From: Rhodanobacter panaciterrae
GTDB lineage: Bacteria; Pseudomonadota; Gammaproteobacteria; Xanthomonadales; Rhodanobacteraceae
Assembly (NCBI RefSeq): GCF_014651895.1
Contig: NZ_BMXT01000001.1
Coordinates: forward strand, 806,001-870,000
Direction of reading: 5' to 3'
DNA: 64,000 bases
Shown piece after piece: positions 27,582 through 36,307 of this stretch. How positions within the stretch are numbered: position 1 is the first letter of the stretch; the number at the start of each line of letters is the position of its first letter. A model generated the notes under the pieces. That model searched no databases, was not told where the DNA came from, and worked only from the letters and a program-made list of their open reading frames with translations. Both the position numbers and the translations under genes were made by a program.

Positions 27582-28139
27582 TCAGTTCCTGACAGTTACC
27601 CGGCGATACAGCCCGTCGAAGCTGGTCTGCCAACTCTTGCCGTTGTCGGTCGAGTTTTCCCAGTGTTGTCGCACGCTGCCGTCGTTGTTCGGGGTCCAGG
27701 TGATGCGCTCACGCTGGACGATGCCGGTTTTCGGGTCTGGTCTGTCCTGGCGACCCTCAAGCACCATCGCACCATTGACCAGGTTGCCGCTCAGCATCAG
27801 TCGGGTGCCGCCATTGTCGACCCAGTACTGTTCCCAGCGATCCAGTGCGGTGTTGTAGATGTTGAAACTCTTGCCGTTGCTGCCACCGGCACCAGTCCAG
27901 TTTTCCATGATGACGCAGCCGTCGAGGATGGCATCAATGCGGCTGTGTCCTGCAGCCTTGCCGGCCGGGTTGGTGACATCCCACTCACCGATCCAGAAAT
28001 TGAACTGGTGGTGCTTTGCGTCGGTGCATGTCGCTGCCCTGGCTGCCGGCGGTGGTGCACTGGATGCTGCTGTCTGTGTCCATGCGGGCGAGGACAGTAC
28101 GAGCAGGCACGGCAGCAGATAGCGGATCGGAGACGACAT
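27582..28139 (-). CDS. Exported hypothetical protein with a DUF1579-like domain
   Basis: A 185-residue protein with a signal peptide (IRYLLPCLLVLSSPAWTQ) and a mature domain starting CTDAKHHQFNFWIGEWDV. The FWIGEWDV opening is followed by beta strands (HSRIDAILDGCVIMENWTG, SFNIYNTALDRWEQYWVD, GTRLMLSGNLV, RERITWTPN, VRQHWENSTD). This resembles lipocalin-like DUF1579 proteins, which may bind small molecules. The function is unknown. The frame is open to 28208, but ATG 28139 gives an ordinary signal peptide. A lipocalin gene ends 79 bases upstream on the same strand, so an operon is possible. Confidence 0.68.
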   Translation of the reverse strand: MSSPIRYLLPCLLVLSSPAWTQTAASSAPPPAARAATCTDAKHHQFNFWIGEWDVTNPAGKAAGHSRIDAILDGCVIMENWTGAGGSNGKSFNIYNTALDRWEQYWVDNGGTRLMLSGNLVNGAMVLEGRQDRPDPKTGIVQRERITWTPNNDGSVRQHWENSTDNGKSWQTSFDGLYRRVTVRN

Positions 28140-28218
28140 GTCGGTGAGCTCGTTGGAGAGTGGCGCCAGCATCCGCTCAGACGGGGCGATGGGCATTCTG
28201 CGGTGCAACAGCAGCGCG

Positions 28219-28755
28219 TCAGTTCAATGGCGCCATCATCACCAGTTTGTCGACGGCGTAGCCGCGCTGTTGCACCCGTTGCCTGATGCTTTCGAACAGC
28301 TCGCGCGGCATTTCCTCATGGCGAGAGAGTATCCACAGGTATTTCCGGTTGGGGCTGCCGACCACGGCCCACTGGTAGTCGGCAGCGACCTCGATCACCC
28401 AGTAGTCGGCCCACGCCTGCGGCAGCCAGGTCAGCCATGCGGGCACAAAACGTACCTTGAGCGCGGCGGGCTGGTCCGGCGTGATCTTCGCTACGCCATC
28501 GACGCTGGCGATGCCATCGCTGGTACGACAGGTGTTGTGCACGTGGATGCTGCCATCAGGATTAGGTGTGTAGGTGGCGATGACGGCGTCCAGACACTTG
28601 CGCTGGAAATACATCGGCAAATGCGCGATCTCGTGCCATTGGCCGGTATAGCGCTGGAGATCGAGCACAGGTACCGGCTGGTTGGGCAGCGTGACGGCCA
28701 TCGCTGCAGGCAACGTAGTGGTCAGTAGTGCTGCCAGCAGCAGTGAACGGAGCAT
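28219..28755 (-). CDS. Lipocalin family protein (Blc-like)
   Basis: A 178-residue bacterial lipocalin. The signature GxW occurs in LDLQRYTGQWHEIAHLPMYFQRKC, followed by ATYTPNPDGSIHVHNTC, DYWVIEVAADYQWAVVGSPNRKYLWILSR and a C-terminal helix. The N-terminus is a signal peptide (MLRSLLLAALLTTTLPAAMA) without the lipobox that E. coli Blc has, so this one is probably soluble in the periplasm. Blc-type proteins bind fatty acids or lysophospholipids. AGGAAAACCGC precedes the ATG. Confidence 0.88.
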   Translation of the reverse strand: MLRSLLLAALLTTTLPAAMAVTLPNQPVPVLDLQRYTGQWHEIAHLPMYFQRKCLDAVIATYTPNPDGSIHVHNTCRTSDGIASVDGVAKITPDQPAALKVRFVPAWLTWLPQAWADYWVIEVAADYQWAVVGSPNRKYLWILSRHEEMPRELFESIRQRVQQRGYAVDKLVMMAPLN

Positions 28756-28940
28756 GCGGTTTTCCTCGCGCGATGATGCAGCGTATCAGTGCGTTCACGA
28801 GGATGGGTGAACAGACTGGGCGTGGAGGTGAGTGCCGCCTGCGCGGAACTTGGTTCAAACATTCCAGTCACGGACTGTCGACCCGGAGGCCTCTATATCT
28901 GGATGCGCCTGCAATGCTGCAGTGGCAAAGAGGACACAGC

Positions 28941-29132
28941 GTGGACAAGAATCGCACCGAGGGTACCAAGCACGAAGTCAAGGGCGCCGTGAAAGAAGTG
29001 GTCGGCAAGGTCACCGGCAACAAAGCCAAGGAAGTCGCCGGCAATCTGGAAAAGAACGCCGGAAAAATCCAGAAGGCAATCGGCAAGGCCGCCGATGATG
29101 CACGACACGCTGCGGACAAACGCAACCATTAG
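28941..29132 (+). CDS. CsbD family stress protein
   Basis: A 63-residue, highly charged hydrophilic protein: it begins VDKNRTEGTKHEVKGAVKEV and continues with GKVTGNKAKEVAGNLEKNAG, the CsbD/YjbJ pattern of small stress-induced proteins of unknown function. The start is GTG 28941, supported by AGAGG upstream; the open frame upstream to 28728 shows no homology and no ribosome site. A rho-independent terminator follows. Confidence 0.88.
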   Translation: MDKNRTEGTKHEVKGAVKEVVGKVTGNKAKEVAGNLEKNAGKIQKAIGKAADDARHAADKRNH

Positions 29133-29186
29133 TTCTGGCGTGCATGTCGTCCACCCATTGAATAGGGTGTGGCGGTGTCGAGGAAG

Positions 29187-29212
29187 CGGGCGCCTGGCGG
29201 CGTCCGTTTTTT
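29187..29212 (+). terminator. Rho-independent terminator after csbD-like gene
   Basis: CGGGCGCC / GGCGTCCG (29187-29194 and 29199-29206, one G-U pair) with a four-base loop, followed directly by six T residues (29207-29212). It is a textbook intrinsic terminator 55 bases after the csbD stop. Confidence 0.85.
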
Positions 29213-29308
29213 GTCTGGTCTGAGGGATTTATTGATGAAGGGTAGCCCGCACGCCGGCCTGGGCATACCATCGGCTTCCTCCGCATCCACCACTTCCCAG
29301 GAGATCGC

Positions 29309-30235
29309 GTGCAGCCGATCATCTCTGTCAGACAGCTCAGCAAGACATACGCCACGGGATTCCAGGCACTCAAACAGATCGATCTGGAAATCCGCCAGGG
29401 CGAGATCTTCGCACTGCTGGGTCCGAACGGTGCCGGCAAGACCACGTTGATCAGCATCATCTGCGGCATCGTCAATCCAAGTGAGGGCATGGTGCTGGCC
29501 GATGGGCACGACGTGGTGCGCGACTACCGCGCGGCGCGCGCGAAGATCGGCCTGGTGCCGCAGGAACTGACCACCGACGCGTTCGAGACGGTGTGGAACA
29601 CGGTCCGTTTCAGTCGCGGCCTGTTCGGCAAGAGCGCGAACCCGGCGTATGTCGAGAAGGTGCTGAAGGATCTGTCGCTGTGGAGCAAGAAGGACAGCCG
29701 GCTGAGGACACTGTCCGGCGGCATGAAGCGGCGCGTGATGATCGCCAAGGCGTTGTCGCACGAGCCGCAGATCCTGTTTCTGGACGAGCCCACCGCCGGC
29801 GTCGACGTGGAGCTGCGCCGCGACATGTGGGCGATGGTGCGTGCGCTGCGCGCCAGCGGCGTCACCATCATCCTGACCACGCATTACATCGACGAGGCCG
29901 AGGAAATGGCCGACCGCATCGGCGTGATCAACAAGGGCGAACTCATCCTGGTCGAGGACAAGGCCGAGCTGATGAACAAGCTCGGCCGCAAGCAGCTGAC
30001 ACTGCAGTTGCAGAGTCCGCTGCAGGCCATTCCGGCGGCATTGTCCGGCTATGCGCTGGAACTGTCGGCCGACGGACACCAGCTGGTCTACACGTTCGAC
30101 GCGCAGGGCGAGCACACCGGCATCGATGTGCTGCTGCGCCGGCTCGGCGAAGCGGGTATCGATTTCAAGGACCTCAAGACCAGCCAGAGTTCGCTGGAGG
30201 ATATTTTCGTGAACCTGGTGAGGGAACGCGCATGA
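29309..30235 (+). CDS. ABC transporter ATP-binding protein (YadG-like)
   Basis: A 308-residue ATPase of the ABC-2 exporter type. Walker [10 protein letters not shown] is at residues 38-46, the Q-loop in LGLVPQE-like GLVPQEL, signature LSGGMK at 135-140, and Walker B ILFLDE at 155-160, followed by [13 protein letters not shown] and the H-loop [14 protein letters not shown]. Length, signature and tail closely resemble E. coli YadG. It energises export of an unknown substrate with the next gene. It starts with GTG. Its stop codon overlaps the permease start (ATGA), so the two are translationally coupled. Confidence 0.92.
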   Translation: MQPIISVRQLSKTYATGFQALKQIDLEIRQGEIFALLGPNGAGKTTLISIICGIVNPSEGMVLADGHDVVRDYRAARAKIGLVPQELTTDAFETVWNTVRFSRGLFGKSANPAYVEKVLKDLSLWSKKDSRLRTLSGGMKRRVMIAKALSHEPQILFLDEPTAGVDVELRRDMWAMVRALRASGVTIILTTHYIDEAEEMADRIGVINKGELILVEDKAELMNKLGRKQLTLQLQSPLQAIPAALSGYALELSADGHQLVYTFDAQGEHTGIDVLLRRLGEAGIDFKDLKTSQSSLEDIFVNLVRERA

Positions 30236-30993
30236 ACATCTATGCCATCCGCGCGATCTACTTTTTCGAAATGGCACGCACCTTGCGCACGTTGCTGCAG
30301 AGCATCGTCTCGCCGGTGATCTCCACTTCGCTGTACTTCGTGGTGTTCGGTTCGGCGATCGGTTCGCACATGACCGCGATCGGAGGGGTCAGCTACGGCG
30401 CCTTCATCGTGCCGGGACTGGTGATGCTGTCGTTGCTGACGCAGAGCATCTCGAATGCCTCGTTCGGCATCTACTTCCCGAAGTTCGTCGGCACGATCTA
30501 CGAGATCCTGTCGGCGCCGGTGTCCGCGTTCGAGATCGTGGCCGGCTATGTCGGTGCGGCGGCGAGCAAGTCGATCATCCTGGGTCTGATCATCCTGGTC
30601 ACCGCGCGGCTGTTCGTCACGTTCGAGATCGCGCATCCGCTGTGGATGCTGACCTTCCTGGTGCTCACCGCGCTGACCTTCAGCCTGTTCGGATTCATCA
30701 TCGGCATCTGGGCGGACAACTTCGAGAAACTGCAGTTGGTGCCCTTGCTGATCGTGACGCCGCTGACCTTTCTCGGCGGCAGTTTCTACTCGATCCACAT
30801 GCTGCCGCCGTTCTGGCAGAAGGTCACCCTGTTCAATCCAGTGGTGTACCTGATCAGCGGTTTCCGCTGGAGCTTCTACGGTGTGTCCGACGTCAGCCTG
30901 GGCATCAGCGTGGGCATGACCCTGATATTTCTCGCCGTGTGCCTCGCGGTGGTGTGGTGGATCTTCCGCAGCGGCTATCGGCTGAAAACATAA
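30232..30993 (+). CDS. ABC-2 type permease (YadH-like)
   Basis: A 253-residue membrane protein with six hydrophobic segments. It has the ABC-2 permease block [18 protein letters not shown]-type sequence (here [20 protein letters not shown]) and [12 protein letters not shown], and a C-terminal [27 protein letters not shown] motif characteristic of drug or polysaccharide exporters of this type. It forms the membrane channel with the YadG-like ATPase, whose gene it overlaps by 4 bases. The substrate is unknown. Confidence 0.92.
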   Translation: MNIYAIRAIYFFEMARTLRTLLQSIVSPVISTSLYFVVFGSAIGSHMTAIGGVSYGAFIVPGLVMLSLLTQSISNASFGIYFPKFVGTIYEILSAPVSAFEIVAGYVGAAASKSIILGLIILVTARLFVTFEIAHPLWMLTFLVLTALTFSLFGFIIGIWADNFEKLQLVPLLIVTPLTFLGGSFYSIHMLPPFWQKVTLFNPVVYLISGFRWSFYGVSDVSLGISVGMTLIFLAVCLAVVWWIFRSGYRLKT

Positions 30994-31005
30994 GCGGAGA
31001 GAAGC

Positions 31006-31503
31006 TCAGGTCAGTACGGTATGCGCGTGGAACGGCAATAGCGTGGCGCCGGTGCGCGCAACTGCTGGCTCCGCCAGTGCCAGCTGTTCCTTGCTGGCGT
31101 CGAGCACTACCAGAATGCGGCCTGCCGCAATCTCGTCCTTGAACTTGCGGCTGACCACGTCGGGTACCTCGAAGCCGACCAGTTCACCGATCCAGCTGCC
31201 GAACACGGCGCCTGCCACGGTGATCGCCGCCGCGCCGGCGAAAGTCACGCCCAGCGGTGGTACGGCTACGGCGATGAGCCCCAGCAGCAGGCCGGTGCCG
31301 CCGCCGCAGGCACCGCCACGCAGCGCGGCGGGATAGAAGTCGTTGCGCCCCTGCATCAGGTGATCGGGGATTCTTTCCAGCTCGATGTCTTCGCGCGCAA
31401 CCAGCGAGATGTCGCGATCATCAATGCCGGCTTCCTGCGCTGCGGCCATGGCGGTTCGCGCGGCGGTCAGGTCGGGCGTGCTGAAGACGCATCGGGTTTT
31501 CAT
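31006..31503 (-). CDS. Hypothetical protein with a glycine-rich membrane segment
   Basis: A 165-residue protein. The N-terminal half (TRCVFSTPDLTAARTAMAAAQEAGIDDRDISLVARED) resembles a small alpha/beta stress-protein domain, as in general stress protein 17M-like proteins. It is followed by a Gly/Ala-rich hydrophobic region (GGACGGGTGLLLGLIAVAVPPLG...AGAVFGSWIGELVG) of the glycine-zipper type, which probably inserts in a membrane, and a C-terminal cytoplasmic strand pair (GRILVVLDASKEQ). The function is unknown. The start has GGAGGGAG. It converges with the yadH-like gene 12 bases away. Confidence 0.62.
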   Translation of the reverse strand: MKTRCVFSTPDLTAARTAMAAAQEAGIDDRDISLVAREDIELERIPDHLMQGRNDFYPAALRGGACGGGTGLLLGLIAVAVPPLGVTFAGAAAITVAGAVFGSWIGELVGFEVPDVVSRKFKDEIAAGRILVVLDASKEQLALAEPAVARTGATLLPFHAHTVLT

Positions 31504-31678
31504 AGATGCTCCCTCCGTGTGCCGGCTTGGCATCAGTCGCGCCGGGCAATCTCGGTTCGGGTGTGTCGCGCGGGCACAGGCCGGTAGTGACTGATTTTTG
31601 TCGCAACGGCGTCACCGGCATGTGACCGTGTTGTTATCGGAGAGATACCGGCCAGGTCAGCATCGGCCGGCCGTTTGT

Positions 31679-32368
31679 TCAATGAGCCCGTATCGGCACG
31701 CCATTCGCCATCACGTCGCCGCGCCGATAGCTCAGCAGGCGGCCGCGGAACGGCGCGATGTCGCGTGCATCGAAACGGCTGCGCAGTTCGATGACGGTGA
31801 AACCCTGATCGGCGAGTGCGCGGGTGAACGGTGCGCTGTTGCCGCGGCCGGGGTCGGTGATCAGCACCTCGGCGTCGGGCAGGGCGTGTCGATGCACCAT
31901 CGCGGCGAGCAGGTCGGCGTGTCCGCTCTCGTACAGGATGTCGCTGCCGATGATCAGGTCGAAGCGGCCCAGCGTGACATCGGGCACTTCCCAGCGCAGG
32001 TCGCAGTAAGTGATGGCGAGCAGCCGATTCTGCGCGCTGTTGTGGCGCAGGAACGATTCGGCCAGTGGATGGTGATCACTGGCGGTGATGTCGGCACTGC
32101 GCTGCTGCAGCACCAGGCTGGACAGGCCCAGTCCGCAGCCGAGTTCGAGGATGCGCTTGCCGACGATGTCGTGCGTGCACATTGCCTCGGCCAATACGCG
32201 GCCTGCCGGCCACACCTGTCCGAACAGGCTCCACTGCGCGGACGAGATGCCGATGCGGTCAGCTTGCTGATGCGGATCGGCAAACTGCTGCAGGTCGCTC
32301 AGTGCGCGGATGCGGTAATCGTGGCCGCCAAGGCAGACTACGAGTTCGCGAGTGGTATAGCCCGGCAT
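31679..32368 (-). CDS. Class I SAM-dependent methyltransferase (MTase16/Nnt1-like)
   Basis: A 229-residue protein. The SAM-binding motif I ILELGCGLGLSSLVL is preceded by SAQWSLFGQVWPAGRVLAEAM, a pattern of the protein-lysine methyltransferase 16 family and of related bacterial proteins. A DLIIGSDILYES motif follows where the target-binding D-x-x-Y region of that family lies. It probably methylates a protein lysine or an N-terminus in the cytoplasm. The ATG at 32368 has GGGAG upstream; an open extension to 32488 is hydrophobic and unsupported. Confidence 0.75.
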   Translation of the reverse strand: MPGYTTRELVVCLGGHDYRIRALSDLQQFADPHQQADRIGISSAQWSLFGQVWPAGRVLAEAMCTHDIVGKRILELGCGLGLSSLVLQQRSADITASDHHPLAESFLRHNSAQNRLLAITYCDLRWEVPDVTLGRFDLIIGSDILYESGHADLLAAMVHRHALPDAEVLITDPGRGNSAPFTRALADQGFTVIELRSRFDARDIAPFRGRLLSYRRGDVMANGVPIRAH

Positions 32369-32575
32369 GGGGCGCTCCCGTGAGGGCATCGTCCCGTCGG
32401 CAACACTCGGCCAGCGGGATGAAGCGTGAGGTGGGAGCGGAACGGCGATTGCCGTCGCGGCGCTGAAGAGGATCGGTAGCACGACCATCCTATCTGCAAT
32501 GCCTGTACGAGATGGTCAGGCCGGTTCAGCTTGGCGCGGGATGAACGAATGGCGCACAGGCAAGTCAAAGCCCCG

Positions 32576-33436
32576 ATGAGACACAGAACGGGAAAGCTCG
32601 TGAGCAAACAGGCATCGGCAGGTAGCTGGATCGGAGCGGTGGTCGTGGTATTGGGCGTCGTGGCGGCGGGCGCGTATCTGGCACACAAGGCCATGCATCC
32701 GACTACGCCGCAGACGGAGTCAGCAGCTCCGGCATCGACTGCCATCAGCGCTGCCAGCGAGCAGATCCAGCATCCGATCGAACAAGCGCAAGCAGGGCCG
32801 GTGGCTGCCTCGACCGCTGCGTTGCCGGCACTGGATAACAGCGATGCGAGCGTCGCCGCCGCCCTTGCCGTACTGGCTGGCGGTGGTGACCTTTCGTCAC
32901 TGCTGGTGCGCCAGCAGATCATTGCGCGCATCGTGGCGACCATCGATGCGCTGCCGCGTCGCGGCTTGAGCACCTACATGCTGCCGGTGCATCCGCCGAA
33001 AGGCGCGGTCATTACGCAAGACAGCAATGGCACGACGGTGATCGGCGCGCAGAACGCTTCACGCTACGCGCCCTATATGCGGATCATCGAAGGCGCCGAT
33101 CCGCAGGCGCTGGTGGCCTGGTACGTGCACACGTATCCGTTATTCCAGGAAGCCTATCGGCAACTGGGCTATCCGAAGGGCTACTTCAACGACCGGCTGA
33201 TCGTGGTGATCGACGATATGCTGACTGCGCCGGAACCGACCCAGTCGCCTACGCTGGTGCATTCGAAGGCGTATTACGTCTATGCCGATCCCACGCTGGA
33301 ATCGCTGTCGGCCGGACAGAAGTTGCTGCTCCGCGTCGGCCCTGCCAATGAGGCGAAGATCAAAGCCCAATTGCGCGCGATCCGCGCGCGCTTGATCGGG
33401 CAGACGCTGCCTTCGGCATCTGCCTCGACGGAATAA
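32576..33436 (+). CDS. DUF3014 domain protein
   Basis: A protein of about 286 residues with one N-terminal membrane helix (WIGAVVVVLGVVAAGAYLAH), a low-complexity Ala/Thr/Gln linker, and the DUF3014 domain (about residues 105-275): LSSLLVRQQIIARIVATIDALPRRGLS, then SRYAPYMRIIEGADPQALVAWYVHTYPLFQEAYRQLGYPKGYFNDRLIVVIDDM. It is probably anchored in the inner membrane with the domain in the periplasm. Function unknown. GTG 32600 with GGAAAG is an alternative start; the frame is open back to 32531. Confidence 0.75.
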   Translation: MRHRTGKLVSKQASAGSWIGAVVVVLGVVAAGAYLAHKAMHPTTPQTESAAPASTAISAASEQIQHPIEQAQAGPVAASTAALPALDNSDASVAAALAVLAGGGDLSSLLVRQQIIARIVATIDALPRRGLSTYMLPVHPPKGAVITQDSNGTTVIGAQNASRYAPYMRIIEGADPQALVAWYVHTYPLFQEAYRQLGYPKGYFNDRLIVVIDDMLTAPEPTQSPTLVHSKAYYVYADPTLESLSAGQKLLLRVGPANEAKIKAQLRAIRARLIGQTLPSASASTE

Positions 33437-33541
33437 ACCTGACCGCGAACGCCGTAGTAGACAGCGCTCCCCATTCCACCGGCATACTTGCTTGGTAGAG
33501 GCGGCAGGGCCGTCGATCATCAACGTGCATGGGATGGTTCG

Positions 33542-34606
33542 ATGAGCATCATTCGCGAGAGCAAACATTTCGATGGCACGCGCAACGCGGTGCGGCCACT
33601 GGAGCGCATCCACAACGTGCGTGAGGCGGCCAGGGATTTCCGGCGCGAGCTGCTGGCGCAGTCGAAGGTATTGTTCTACCGCTCGTTCGAGCTGGTGCGG
33701 GTGCCGTATCCGACCAAGTACGCCTATCTCAATGCCTTCAATTCGTTCTCGCCGTACCTGCATCTGGTCAACCGGTTGTTCGTGATCCAGTTCCAGTCGG
33801 CCGAAGGCATCAAGACCCTGCTGGCCTCGCCTTCGGACTGGGAGCACCAGAAGGAGACGCCGTTCTTCACCCAGCTGGGCAAGCAGAGCGGGCCGTTCGA
33901 GAGCATGGTCGAACGCCTGATCTTCCGGAAGACCAACACCGTACTGAACTGCCTCGCCAGCATCGGCCTGCGCCCCGAAGATGTCGATTACCTCACCTAC
34001 GACCACCTGCACACGCAGCGGGTGACGCGCTGGCTCGGCGACGACGATCAACCGGCGATCTTCCCCAACGCGAAATTGCTGGTGATGCGCGAGGAGTGGG
34101 AGAGTGCGCAATCGCTGATCCCATGGCAGAACCAGTGGTATTGCCCGGACGGCATCAAGCACGTGCCGGCGAACAAGGTGGTGCTGCTCGATCGCGACGT
34201 GTTTCTCGGTGAGGGCGTGGCGCTGGTGCGCACCAAGGGACACACCGAAGGCAATCATTCGATTGTCGCTTCCACCGACGGCGGTATCCATGTCACCAGC
34301 GAGAACGGCGTGTCGCTGGACGCGTACGCGCCGCTGCATTCGCGCGTGCCCGGCGTGGCCGAGTTCGCCCGCTATACCGGCGCGGAAGTGATCCTCAATG
34401 GCAATACGGTGGAATACGGCGTGGATCAGTACATCTCGATGATCCAGGAAAAAGAAATCGCCGGGCCATCGCCACGTTTCGACGGTTATCCGAACATGGC
34501 GCCCAGCTCGGAAGCGCAGGGGCACTGGCTGTTTCCGCGCACGCATCCCACCGTCAGTGTGGGTGATCTGCACTACGGCACGTTGCAGCTGCCGACGCGT
34601 GCGTAA
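33542..34606 (+). CDS. MBL-fold metallo-hydrolase-like protein
   Basis: A 354-residue protein with metallo-beta-lactamase traits: a metal-site-like segment LTYDHLHTQ, a second conserved block LLVMREEWESAQ as in lactonase-type enzymes, and RTKGHTEGNHSIV with the third His. The HxHxDH motif is incomplete: His-x-His is present but the usual Asp-His pair is replaced by Thr-Gln. The metal site may therefore be altered. It could be a lactonase or esterase; I cannot decide. A 33-base gap separates it from an SDR gene on the same strand, suggesting a common pathway. Confidence 0.68.
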   Translation: MSIIRESKHFDGTRNAVRPLERIHNVREAARDFRRELLAQSKVLFYRSFELVRVPYPTKYAYLNAFNSFSPYLHLVNRLFVIQFQSAEGIKTLLASPSDWEHQKETPFFTQLGKQSGPFESMVERLIFRKTNTVLNCLASIGLRPEDVDYLTYDHLHTQRVTRWLGDDDQPAIFPNAKLLVMREEWESAQSLIPWQNQWYCPDGIKHVPANKVVLLDRDVFLGEGVALVRTKGHTEGNHSIVASTDGGIHVTSENGVSLDAYAPLHSRVPGVAEFARYTGAEVILNGNTVEYGVDQYISMIQEKEIAGPSPRFDGYPNMAPSSEAQGHWLFPRTHPTVSVGDLHYGTLQLPTRA

Positions 34607-34639
34607 GCGGCGTGGCCACCTTGTACGGAAACTGAAAAG

Positions 34640-35446
34640 ATGAAGACTTATCTCGTCACCGGTGCTGCCTCCGGCATCGGCGCACAACTGGCCATGGCGT
34701 TGCTGCAGCGTGGCGAGCGTGTCTGCGCGGTGGACATCAATCCGGCGCCGTTGGAATCCCTGAAGGCATTTGCGGCCACACCCGAACAGCTGTGGGTCAC
34801 CTCGCTGGATGTGCGCGATGCATCAGCGTGGGATGGCTTGCTCGACCAGCTGAAGCAGCGCTGGGGCCAGCTCGACGTGCTGGTGAACGTGGCCGGCGTA
34901 CTCAAGCCTGGCTATTGCCATGAGTCGACCGCGGCCGAAGTGGACTTCCATATCGACATCAACACCAAGGGCACCATCCACGGCACCCGCGCGGCGGCAC
35001 GGCTGATGAAGGCGCAGGGCCACGGCCATATCGTCAACATCGCCTCGCTCGCCGGTATTGCCGCGATCCCCGGCCTGTCGCTGTACAGCGCGTCCAAGTT
35101 CGCAGTGCGCGGCTACACGTTGGCGGTGGCGCAGGAGCTGCGCGATAGCGGGGTCAAGCTGACCGTGGTTTGTCCCGATGCCGTGCAGACGCCGATGCTG
35201 GATCTGCAGGTGGACTACGAACAGGCCGCACTGACATTCTCCGGCAGCCGCTCGCTGACCACGCACGAAGTCGTGGACGCGATCCTCGATCGCGCACTGA
35301 CCCGGGCGCCACTCGAAATCACCTTGCCGGCCAGCCGCGGCTTCGTCAGCAAACTGGCCAGCTTCTTCCCTGGCTTGAGCGCGCTGGTGCTCGATGGGTT
35401 ACTCAAGAAGGGTCGACAGAAACAACAGCAGGCCAAGCAACACTAG
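34640..35446 (+). CDS. SDR family oxidoreductase
   Basis: A 268-residue short-chain dehydrogenase. TGAASGIG at residues 7-14, NVAG at 83-86, Ser136, Tyr149 and Lys153 give a complete classical active site. The C-terminal part ends in a hydrophobic amphipathic stretch (SKLASFFPGLSALVLDGLLKKG) that might contact membrane or lipid substrates, followed by a Gln/Lys tail. It is likely co-transcribed with the MBL-like gene 33 bases upstream. The substrate is unknown. Confidence 0.88.
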   Translation: MKTYLVTGAASGIGAQLAMALLQRGERVCAVDINPAPLESLKAFAATPEQLWVTSLDVRDASAWDGLLDQLKQRWGQLDVLVNVAGVLKPGYCHESTAAEVDFHIDINTKGTIHGTRAAARLMKAQGHGHIVNIASLAGIAAIPGLSLYSASKFAVRGYTLAVAQELRDSGVKLTVVCPDAVQTPMLDLQVDYEQAALTFSGSRSLTTHEVVDAILDRALTRAPLEITLPASRGFVSKLASFFPGLSALVLDGLLKKGRQKQQQAKQH

Positions 35447-35507
35447 TCGGGCTTTGCTCCTTACGAAGGCCGGGATGGGTCGATCTTCAACATTCCACGC
35501 GTGTTAC

Positions 35508-36131
35508 ATGGCATCCATGGTTACTCGAAAATCCCCAACCGATATTCCACAGCTCGACCTGCTCGGCGACGCATATGCCAGGCCTGCCGAGGTCCATCGC
35601 CTGTTCCTCGCGCTGATTCCCGATGAGTCGGTGCGTGCCCGCCTAGCCGCTGCGGCAGACACGCTGAAGATCCAGTGTCCGGAACTGCGCGCCCGCTGGG
35701 TCAATCCCGCCCGTTATCACGCCACGCTGCATTTCCTCGGCGATCACTCGATGCTGCAGCCGGACATCGTCGCCGCTGCGAAAGCAGCAGCGGACAGCAT
35801 CCGCATGGCGCCTTTCGAGTGGACGCTGGATCACGCAGCGGGTTTTCATGGACGCCAGCCGCCGTGTGTATTGCGCAGCTCGCTGGTTCCCGAGCCGCTG
35901 CAACGGTTGTGGCAGGACCTGCGTCGCGCGTTACTGCTGGCCGGGCAGGGTGGGCATCTGGAGCGAACGTTCACGCCGCACGTCACGCTGGCCTACAGTC
36001 ACGCCGTGCTGCTGCAGTCTACGGCGATTGGGCCCGTGATGTGGCAGGTTGATCAGCTCGCTCTGGTGCACAGAGTGACGGGGCGGTCAAACCACGAAGT
36101 GCTCGCGTGCTGGCCTTTATGGAGAGCGTAG
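35508..36131 (+). CDS. 2'-5' RNA ligase family protein (ThpR/LigT)
   Basis: A 207-residue 2H phosphoesterase. Both catalytic motifs are intact: HATL (71-74, in ARYHATLHFLGDH) and HVTL (158-161, in FTPHVTLAYSHA). Relatives (ThpR) hydrolyse 2',3'-cyclic phosphodiesters or join RNA ends in vitro; the physiological substrate is not settled. The ATG at 35508 is chosen because the longer frame from 35394 overlaps the SDR gene and has no fold-related sequence. A paralogue at 19709 has lost the first Thr-containing motif. Confidence 0.85.
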   Translation: MASMVTRKSPTDIPQLDLLGDAYARPAEVHRLFLALIPDESVRARLAAAADTLKIQCPELRARWVNPARYHATLHFLGDHSMLQPDIVAAAKAAADSIRMAPFEWTLDHAAGFHGRQPPCVLRSSLVPEPLQRLWQDLRRALLLAGQGGHLERTFTPHVTLAYSHAVLLQSTAIGPVMWQVDQLALVHRVTGRSNHEVLACWPLWRA

Positions 36132-36190
36132 TAATTTACGCAGGTCGATCTGTGACAGCTGGCGCGTTGCTTCCACCGACGTGATTTTGA

Positions 36191-36219
36191 TTGCAGCAGG
36201 TATTTTTCAAGCGTATAAA
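36191..36219 (+). promoter_or_regulatory. Possible sigma-70 promoter of the EF-hand gene
   Basis: TTGCAG (36191-36196) and TATAAA (36214-36219) are separated by 17 bases in a clearly AT-rich patch unlike the surrounding sequence. It is 89 bases upstream of the EF-hand gene start. The match is imperfect and untested. Confidence 0.4.
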
Positions 36220-36307
36220 ATTACGATATTGTTCTATCGGGGTCGGGCATGGCCGGCGCCGTATGGTTGAAGTTTGTTCAGCAGCTTTCATCAGATTCGG
36301 AGGATTC

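Noticed and set aside
31679-32488. Membrane-anchored form of the methyltransferase starting at 32488
   Set aside because: The upstream hydrophobic residues come from a frame without a ribosome site; ATG 32368 with GGGAG fits the family length.
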